From DASYAN01 sp036501345 (GTDB lineage: Bacteria > Chloroflexota > Ktedonobacteria > Ktedonobacterales > Ktedonobacteraceae): a stretch of DNA of 10,795 nucleotides. The position numbers and the translations under genes were made by a program. How positions within the stretch are numbered: the stretch's first letter is position 1; each line of letters starts with the position of its first letter. The notes beneath the pieces were generated by a model, which was not told where the DNA came from, searched no databases, and was given only the letters and a program-made list of their open reading frames with translations. This document shows, piece by piece, positions 6,818 through 10,795 of the stretch. The DNA lies in NCBI GenBank assembly GCA_036501345.1, contig DASYAN010000018.1, positions 1-10,795 on the forward strand. The letters run 5' to 3'.

Positions 6818-7184
6818 TAATACCTAGAAGTCCAAATAGTGACAAAAAGAGCGCATAGGTGGTGAGTATCGTTTCCAACGGCAAAAAGCAATGTCCGTTG
6901 GGATTTGCCTTTAACTCTCAGGATCGGCGGTCTCCCGCTTGGCTGTTGATAGAGAATTAAGAAAAAGGCATTGACAGAAAATTATAGCAAGAAATGAATA
7001 AGACAAAAGTATCCCCATATCTGGGGTATTTCGTCAGAACATCCAAATGGTAGAAAAGCGGGACAAGGAAATGTACGTACAATCGGCCAGACAGACAAAG
7101 GAACTCTTGAATACCGTGACCTGTATCGCCGCTTCCATTTAGCATTGGCACAGGGACTCAACGGGTTTGCTATAGCAGCCTTAG
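6818..7184. other. Spacer between copies B and C, with a conserved hairpin
   Basis: Homologous to the A-B spacer. A perfect 7-bp stem, CCAACGG (6875-6881) with CCGTTGG (6895-6901), encloses a 13-nt loop identical to that in the A-B spacer. A 64-codon minus-strand frame (6957-7151) resembles one in the other spacer, but this is explained by the DNA repeat. No strong terminator or promoter is evident. Confidence 0.6.
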
Positions 7185-7282
7185 TGGTCGCACTTTCAAG
7201 CGAGGTTGGTGGCTGACTTTTAAAAGACAGTGAAGTATACGATGATCCACAAAGTATTCTTCATTTTAAGGAGGTTCTCCTG
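7185..7282 (+). promoter_or_regulatory. Conserved structured leader, copy C
   Basis: Stem I: CTTTCAA (7193-7199) against TTAAAAG (7220-7226) has one mismatch. Stem II: GAAG-t-ATAC (7232-7240) pairs with GTAT-t-CTTC (7254-7262); relative to copy A the outer helix has a G-C to A-T pair replacement. Stem III: AGGAG (7269-7273) with CTCCT (7277-7281), fully Watson-Crick, sequesters a near-consensus AAGGAGG. Confidence 0.5.
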
Positions 7283-8011
7283 ATGAAAGTATTTCTAAAG
7301 CGGCGTCTGAAAGTATTTTCGAAGCTGCGTTGCCGACTATCATCTGTCAAGTGGACTTTGCTGCTGGTAGCGACGGCCATGTTTTTTCTCAGCGCAGCAG
7401 CCCCCAATGGCTGTAACTTCACAATATCGTTCGGAGGTGGAGGAACTAGTATAACGGGACCTAATCCACAAGGTAGTCCAACCTCAACAACTACCGGACC
7501 ACCACCTAGTGGATCGCCATCGGTAGGAGCGGGATCGCCATCGGTGGGAGCGGGATCGCCGCCGCCAAGTGGATCGCCATCGGTAGGAGCGGGATCGCCA
7601 TCGGTGGGAGCGGGATCGCCGCCGCCAAGTAGTCCGGTAGTAGCTCCCCCAACGCCGTCGACTACAGCTCCAACGAAGCCAGCTACTACAACAGCTCCAC
7701 CTCCAACCGGAGGTGCGGTCCATATGGTGTCGATAGCTCTAGGCAAGCCCACTGCGACGGATTCATCTGGATTTATGTTTGTGGACTCTGTGTCTAAGAC
7801 TAGTGTGACGACTATTAAAAAGGGCACAATGGTGACATGGACGAATCCTACTAAAGCCCCCCACACAGTCACGGCTGATGACGGGAGTTTCGATTCCGGT
7901 ACCTTTGATCCTGGCAAGACCTTTTCTATGACATTCACTGCAGTCGGGAAGTTCAAATATAGCTGTGACGTTCACCCGGGGCAAGTGGGTGAAGTTGATG
8001 TTACAGCATGA
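7283..8011 (+). CDS. Secreted cupredoxin (plastocyanin-like) protein with GSP-repeat linker (copy C)
   Basis: The 242-residue product has three parts. Residues 1-38 are a basic N-terminus and membrane/signal segment almost identical to copy B (LSAAAPNGC, no lipobox). Residues 52-145 are a G/S/P/T-rich linker with two 20-residue repeats of GSPSVGA type, then a TTAP-rich stretch. Residues about 147-242 are a cupredoxin domain: VSIALGK, the KKGTMVTWTNPTKAPHTVTADDG strand-loop (H194 the first copper ligand), GTFDPGKTFSMTF, and FKYSCDVHPGQVGEVDV at the end with C228 and H231. The position normally held by the axial Met (C-x2-H-x2-M) is Q234. The start has AAGGAGG 8 nt upstream. It probably acts outside the membrane as an electron-transfer or copper-binding protein on a flexible tether; its redox partner is not visible here. 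Confidence 0.9.
   Translation: MKVFLKRRLKVFSKLRCRLSSVKWTLLLVATAMFFLSAAAPNGCNFTISFGGGGTSITGPNPQGSPTSTTTGPPPSGSPSVGAGSPSVGAGSPPPSGSPSVGAGSPSVGAGSPPPSSPVVAPPTPSTTAPTKPATTTAPPPTGGAVHMVSIALGKPTATDSSGFMFVDSVSKTSVTTIKKGTMVTWTNPTKAPHTVTADDGSFDSGTFDPGKTFSMTFTAVGKFKYSCDVHPGQVGEVDVTA
7511..7630 (+). repeat. Perfect 60-bp tandem duplication in the linker of copy C
   Basis: 7511-7570 and 7571-7630 are identical base for base. Each 60-bp unit is built of two near-identical 21-bp pieces (GGATCGCCATCGGT-type, encoding GSPSVGA) and one 18-bp piece (GSPPPS). Perfect identity, while the flanks have diverged from copy B, implies a recent duplication or ongoing homogenisation. Confidence 0.95.
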
Positions 8012-8049
8012 AATAAAGAGGAGCATCTTGCTCCTCTCTTTATTTTGTA
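8011..8049. terminator. Strong terminator after copy C, possibly bidirectional
   Basis: GAGGAGCA (8018-8025) pairs perfectly with TGCTCCTC (8029-8036) around a TCT loop. After a two-base bulge the stem continues as AAATAAA (8011-8017) with TTTATTT (8039-8045). The A-rich left arm and T-rich right arm give a T tract on either strand, so it may also serve the convergent phosphatase gene, whose stop is at 8123. Confidence 0.9.
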
Positions 8050-8122
8050 TATAGCTACAATATTATAATTATTAGTAGAGCATTTTTGCAAAAAAAGATC
8101 CATTTGCTATTTTGTCTGCATT

Positions 8123-9001
8123 TTACTGTATATGCTGCAATTGGATCAATACACGTGCCACAAGAACAGTGATATTGTCCATACCTCCGTGAGCATTAGC
8201 CTGTTCGATCAGGCGGTGCACACACTCCTGCGGGGAATATCGTTCGACTATCTGTGCGATCTCGTTGTCATTGATCATTCCCGACAGTCCATCGCTGCAA
8301 AGTACCAGGGTATCTCCCTCTTGCACCTGTTCTATGAAAATATCGACTTCTACCTCAGGTAATGAGCCCAGAGAGCGCGTGATCATATTGCGCAATTGAT
8401 GCATGCGTGCTTCTGCCTCTGTCATAGCTCCAGCGCGTACCTGTTCGGCGACCCACGAATGATCCTGCGATATTTGTCGTACCCAGCCACGGCGTACAAG
8501 ATAGGCCCGGCTATCTCCTACATTGGCGATATAAGCCCTGTCGTCCAGCAAGACAGCGGCGACACAGGTCGTTCCCATCCCATTGTGTTCAGCCTGCTCT
8601 CTAGCTCGCTGATAAATGATGGCATTTGTATATTTAATAGAGCGTAATAAACTGGCAGCGACATCACTATCATGATCGTAGTAGTACAACGTCGAGACGG
8701 TACTCACAGCCATCTCACTGGCTACTTCGCCTGCTGCATGCCCTCCCATTCCATCAGCAACGATGAAGAGCGCACCTTTTTTGGCTTGCAACATGGCATC
8801 CTTCGGAACGATATAGGCCACATTGTCCTCGTTATGAGGGCGCTGGCGGCCTACATCGGTGCGTTGGGCTATGTTGAGACGAAAGTGTTGAAATGGCTGG
8901 GACCTACTACTAGTATTTGTGCTTCTGTCAGCCTGTTTCATAAAGGCCTGCTTTAATCTGGTGAATACACTGCCTTGCAAAATATGTTCAAACGTGTTCA
9001 C
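8123..9001 (-). CDS. PP2C-type (PPM family) Ser/Thr protein phosphatase
   Basis: The 292-residue enzyme is a metal-dependent phosphatase that removes phosphate from Ser/Thr residues, usually opposing Hanks-type kinases in bacteria. The catalytic domain spans about 43-286 and shows the motifs in order: RTDVGRQRPHNEDN (47-60, D59), VADGMGGHAAGE (81-92, D83), GTTCVAAV (143-150), IANVGDSRAYLVR (158-170), DHSWVAEQVRAG (180-191), ITRSLG (207-212), LCSDGLSGMI (234-243, D237) and GGMDNITVLVARV (272-284, D275). The metal-binding aspartates are all present, so it should be active. Residues 1-42 are a poorly conserved extension without a signal peptide or membrane segment, so the protein is cytoplasmic. 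The start taken is a GTG with no good ribosome site; an ATG at 8941 (residue 21) with AGCAGG nearby would keep the whole domain. No kinase gene is next to it in this window. Confidence 0.95.
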   Translation of the reverse strand: MNTFEHILQGSVFTRLKQAFMKQADRSTNTSSRSQPFQHFRLNIAQRTDVGRQRPHNEDNVAYIVPKDAMLQAKKGALFIVADGMGGHAAGEVASEMAVSTVSTLYYYDHDSDVAASLLRSIKYTNAIIYQRAREQAEHNGMGTTCVAAVLLDDRAYIANVGDSRAYLVRRGWVRQISQDHSWVAEQVRAGAMTEAEARMHQLRNMITRSLGSLPEVEVDIFIEQVQEGDTLVLCSDGLSGMINDNEIAQIVERYSPQECVHRLIEQANAHGGMDNITVLVARVLIQLQHIQ

Positions 9002-9047
9002 ATGTTGATTTTTGCACTCTCACAGCTTGAGCGGTGGATAGATTCAT
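8988..9047 (-). CDS. Possible 19-codon upstream ORF overlapping the phosphatase start
   Basis: An ATG at 9047 with AGGAG four bases upstream opens a frame encoding MNLSTAQAVRVQKSTCEHV, with its stop at 8988. It overlaps the first 14 nt of the phosphatase frame (start 9001). It carries the only strong ribosome site between the phosphatase promoter and its start. It could couple or limit phosphatase translation. The peptide itself resembles nothing I know, and chance is quite possible for such a short frame. Confidence 0.3.
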   Translation of the reverse strand: MNLSTAQAVRVQKSTCEHV

Positions 9048-9067
9048 CACTCTCCTGATTTTGAGCA

Positions 9068-9097
9068 ATGATAGCACTGCCTAACCTGATGTGTCAA
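9068..9097 (-). promoter_or_regulatory. Promoter of the phosphatase gene
   Basis: On the minus strand a perfect TTGACA (9092-9097) and TATCAT (9068-9073, five of six) are separated by 18 nt. The predicted start near 9061 gives a 5' UTR of about 60 nt that contains the AGGAG and the small upstream frame. Confidence 0.65.
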
Positions 9098-9211
9098 GAT
9101 ACTGGTTTTCCGGCTTCACAGCCCTCAACAATTGAGGAAAATGGTGGATGAAAGTAAGAGCTAAAGCGAACCGTTGCTTTGCTAGTAGACGAGGTTCTCA
9201 AATTGTTCGGC

Positions 9212-9241
9212 TTGACTGTTGCTTCATTCTAACAATAGAAT
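9212..9241 (+). promoter_or_regulatory. Promoter of the sensor kinase gene
   Basis: TTGACT (9212-9217) and TAGAAT (9236-9241), each five of six to consensus, are separated by 18 nt. The predicted start is near 9248, leaving about 135 nt of 5' UTR, in which no other gene is supported. Confidence 0.6.
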
Positions 9242-9248
9242 TATGGAG

Positions 9249-9260
9249 TGTTCATGAACA
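9249..9260. promoter_or_regulatory. Perfect 12-bp palindrome at the kinase transcription start
   Basis: TGTTCATGAACA lies directly after the -10 of the kinase promoter, over the predicted +1. This is where a repressor operator would be. Which protein binds it, if any, cannot be read from the sequence. Confidence 0.4.
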
Positions 9261-9382
9261 TTGGCTAGTTTTTCCAGGATTGTCATCACATTTTTCTGAA
9301 GAAGCACTGAAGCTAGATGAAGTGGAGTAAAGATATTTGGTAGCGGCGCTGTAGAGCTAAGAGTACAAGTGAGTTATATTTT

Positions 9383-10795
9383 ATGAATTCGGCTGAGCAT
9401 CTGCCAGTTGAGGAGGGGTGTACAGAACTCCTTACCAATGAGCGGACAATCCACGCTGGAGCTATAGATCGGGCACACCAGCTTGATGTCGTTTTTGCAG
9501 CCATGACCGATGCTGTGCTTGTCTTTGATCAGGCAAGAAATGTTGTGCAGTTGAATACTGCTGCACGAGATCTCTTCCAAGTTGATGAGTGTCCCAATTT
9601 CTTTGGGAGGCCTCTAGAACAGCGTCTTGATTTGCTACATATAGAGGATAAATATGGCCAATTGTGTCATAAGGAAGAATTGCCTCTCGAACGCATTTTT
9701 CGAGGCGAAGCGTTGCAGGGAAAACAGGCTGTGGATGTGGTTTTATACCTGCCAGTGGGAAGGATTATGCGTGCGAGTGTTACTGGTGGTCCAGTGCGGG
9801 ATAGGCATGGTAGTGTAATTGGAGCAGTGCTTGTTCTGCGCGACATAACTGACCATCGGCAATTCGAGCTGCGTGTGCAAAAATCGTTTGATGCTCTCCT
9901 CACATTGGTAGAGGAATTAGTGCGTGTAATCGGACAGAGAGATAATCAAATCTTTCAGCAGAGTTCAACTCCCTCGGATATTGTTAAAACTGTTGGACAA
10001 CATCTGGCAGAATTGACTAATCAGCTATTGGAATGTCGATTTGTAGAAATTTCCTTATTAGATGCCAGGAGTGAAAAAGTACAGCCGATTGCTCTTGCTG
10101 GCTTGCCTGCCGAGACTCTAGAACTCGTCCAACATCAAGAAGCCAGTATATTACTGGCTGGCAATGTTGATGAAGAAACTATGAAGCGGTTGCAGGCTAA
10201 TGAGGTTATTGTGTGTAATCTCCTAGATCCAGTTCCACAGCGCTTTGCCTATGGCCTAGGTAGTTTGCTTGTTGCTCCCATGTTATTGTGTAATGAACTT
10301 GTTGGCGTATTTTATGTAGAAAAAGAATCTTGTGATCAGGGATATACGCCGGAAGAAGTTGCTCTCGTCAAAGCTGTTGCCAAACTGATTCTGCTTGTCA
10401 TTGAACGCGAGCGCCTGCAGCAAGAGTGGGTTCTGTCACATGCCAATGAGCTCGCTTTGCAGGAATCAAATCGTCGCTTTGATGAATTTTTGAGCATTGC
10501 TAGCCATGAACTACGTACTCCCCTTACAACGATCAAAGGTAATATTCAATTGGTGATACGTCGTCTAGGTCAGCTAGAACGACTAGTGTCTACGGGAGAA
10601 AAGGTGCCTGCTAGCCAGCTGGAAAGAATACGGGCTCCTTTACTCTATGCGGAGCACCGGGTAAATGTCCAGAATAGGATGATTAGTGATTTGCTAGATG
10701 TGTCCCGTATCCAAGCCAATGAGCTGTCATTGGTTATACAACCCTGTAGCTTGGCTGTAATTGTGCGTGATGCTGTCGAGGATCAGCGATATGTT
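9383..10795 (+). CDS. PAS-GAF sensor histidine kinase, partial at the right edge
   Basis: The frame is open from an ATG at 9383 to the window end (471 codons). A PAS domain covers about 31-160 (DVVFAAMTDAVLVFDQ near 34-49, ending VLRDITDHRQFE near 151-162), followed by a short linker and a GAF domain at about 199-345 (VAPMLLCNELVGVFYVEKE, then YTPEEVALVKAVAKLILLVIE). A charged helical linker leads to the HisKA dimerisation domain with the phosphoacceptor box FLSIASHELRTPLTTIKGN, H375. The later SDLLDVSRI segment is the second HisKA helix. The HATPase domain must lie beyond the edge. No membrane segment or signal peptide is present, so it is probably a cytoplasmic sensor of a small ligand, redox state or light. 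The ribosome site is weak (GTGAG, 9 nt upstream). It diverges from the phosphatase gene; no response regulator is seen within the window. Confidence 0.93.
   Translation, partial: MNSAEHLPVEEGCTELLTNERTIHAGAIDRAHQLDVVFAAMTDAVLVFDQARNVVQLNTAARDLFQVDECPNFFGRPLEQRLDLLHIEDKYGQLCHKEELPLERIFRGEALQGKQAVDVVLYLPVGRIMRASVTGGPVRDRHGSVIGAVLVLRDITDHRQFELRVQKSFDALLTLVEELVRVIGQRDNQIFQQSSTPSDIVKTVGQHLAELTNQLLECRFVEISLLDARSEKVQPIALAGLPAETLELVQHQEASILLAGNVDEETMKRLQANEVIVCNLLDPVPQRFAYGLGSLLVAPMLLCNELVGVFYVEKESCDQGYTPEEVALVKAVAKLILLVIERERLQQEWVLSHANELALQESNRRFDEFLSIASHELRTPLTTIKGNIQLVIRRLGQLERLVSTGEKVPASQLERIRAPLLYAEHRVNVQNRMISDLLDVSRIQANELSLVIQPCSLAVIVRDAVEDQRYV

Larger units (their letters stand above)
5348..8011 (+). 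repeat. Three tandem diverged copies of a leader-plus-secreted-protein module
   Basis: Start codons at 5449, 6431 and 7283 are spaced 982 and 852 bp apart. Each copy begins with closely similar DNA from a CTTTCAAGC motif (5358, 6340, 7193), through the leader, to the end of the membrane segment. Copies B and C stay nearly identical for about 320 bp; A is more diverged, so the B/C duplication looks more recent. The downstream spacers also align (5950-6330 with 6814-7180), sharing for example GATAATACCTAGAA after the stop, AAAAAGCAATG, GACAAAGGAACTCTT and TGTATCGCCGCTTCC. The third copy has no downstream spacer of this type and ends in a terminator. Mature parts differ between copies. Confidence 0.9.

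Noticed and set aside
6343..6891. A 182-codon minus-strand frame over copy B
   Set aside because: Same cause: repeat composition keeps the opposite frame open. It mirrors copy B and its leader and has no domain.
5934..7151. Similar hydrophobic minus-strand frames in the two spacers (around 6061-6261 and 6957-7151)
   Set aside because: The similarity is explained by the duplicated DNA. Starts and ends differ, there is no good ribosome site, and a conserved RNA hairpin lies in the same spacers.
5358..7282. Tandem units as a CRISPR array or insertion-sequence ends
   Set aside because: Units are 0.85-1 kb and coding, with only three copies, no short regular spacers, no transposase and no terminal inverted repeats or target duplications seen.
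7261..7956. A 231-codon minus-strand frame antisense to the cupredoxin gene
   Set aside because: It is a by-product of the GC-rich in-frame repeats; the plus strand has the signal segment, ribosome site and cupredoxin domain.
8080..8100. TTTTTGCAAAAA palindrome downstream of the phosphatase gene as its terminator
   Set aside because: An A/T palindrome with no GC stem; the strong hairpin at 8011-8049 is a better candidate.
9148..9330. A 60-codon plus-strand frame between the phosphatase and kinase genes
   Set aside because: It covers the kinase promoter and palindrome, has no recognisable domain and only a poor ribosome site.

Overview
The window carries seven or eight protein genes at roughly 45-50% GC. 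The mix suggests a Ktedonobacteria-like member of the Chloroflexota: a PadR/MFS pair, a lone JetD-like DUF2220 protein, a Hanks-pathway type PP2C phosphatase, a PAS-GAF histidine kinase, and secreted proteins with proline/serine/glycine-rich linkers. This assignment rests on gene content and style only. There is no rRNA, tRNA, CRISPR array or recognisable insertion sequence.

Left block (1-3438, all minus strand). A PadR-family regulator is followed 24 bp downstream by a 14-helix DHA2-type multidrug efflux protein, then after 87 bp by a DUF72 protein that runs off the left edge. A TTGACA promoter with a short palindrome over its -10/+1 region lies upstream of padR, as expected for an autoregulated PadR-efflux operon.

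Centre left (3439-5347). A 424-residue DUF2220 protein, resembling the Toprim nuclease subunit JetD of Wadjet systems, stands alone on the plus strand with no condensin-like JetA, JetB or JetC partner. Its Toprim DxD motif reads NxD.

Centre (5348-8046). Three tandem, diverged copies of one module lie head to tail on the plus strand. Each has a ~100-nt leader with shared potential RNA hairpins, a nearly identical basic N-terminus plus membrane segment, and then a different low-complexity or folded tail. Copy A is a predicted lipoprotein with an N/K/Q-rich tail. Copy B is a short GSP-repeat protein. Copy C has a duplicated 60-bp GSP/GAG linker and a C-terminal cupredoxin domain whose axial copper ligand position holds Gln instead of Met. 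The DNA between A and B and between B and C is also homologous. A strong terminator closes copy C. This module is the most likely place for something undescribed.

Right block (8123-10795). A PP2C-type Ser/Thr phosphatase (minus strand) and a PAS-GAF-HisKA sensor kinase (plus strand, cut by the right edge) diverge from a 380-bp region. That region holds two back-to-back sigma-70-like promoters, a perfect 12-bp palindrome at the kinase start site, and a possible 19-codon upstream ORF leading into the phosphatase. Both proteins point to phosphorylation-based signalling, but nothing in the sequence ties them directly to the centre block.
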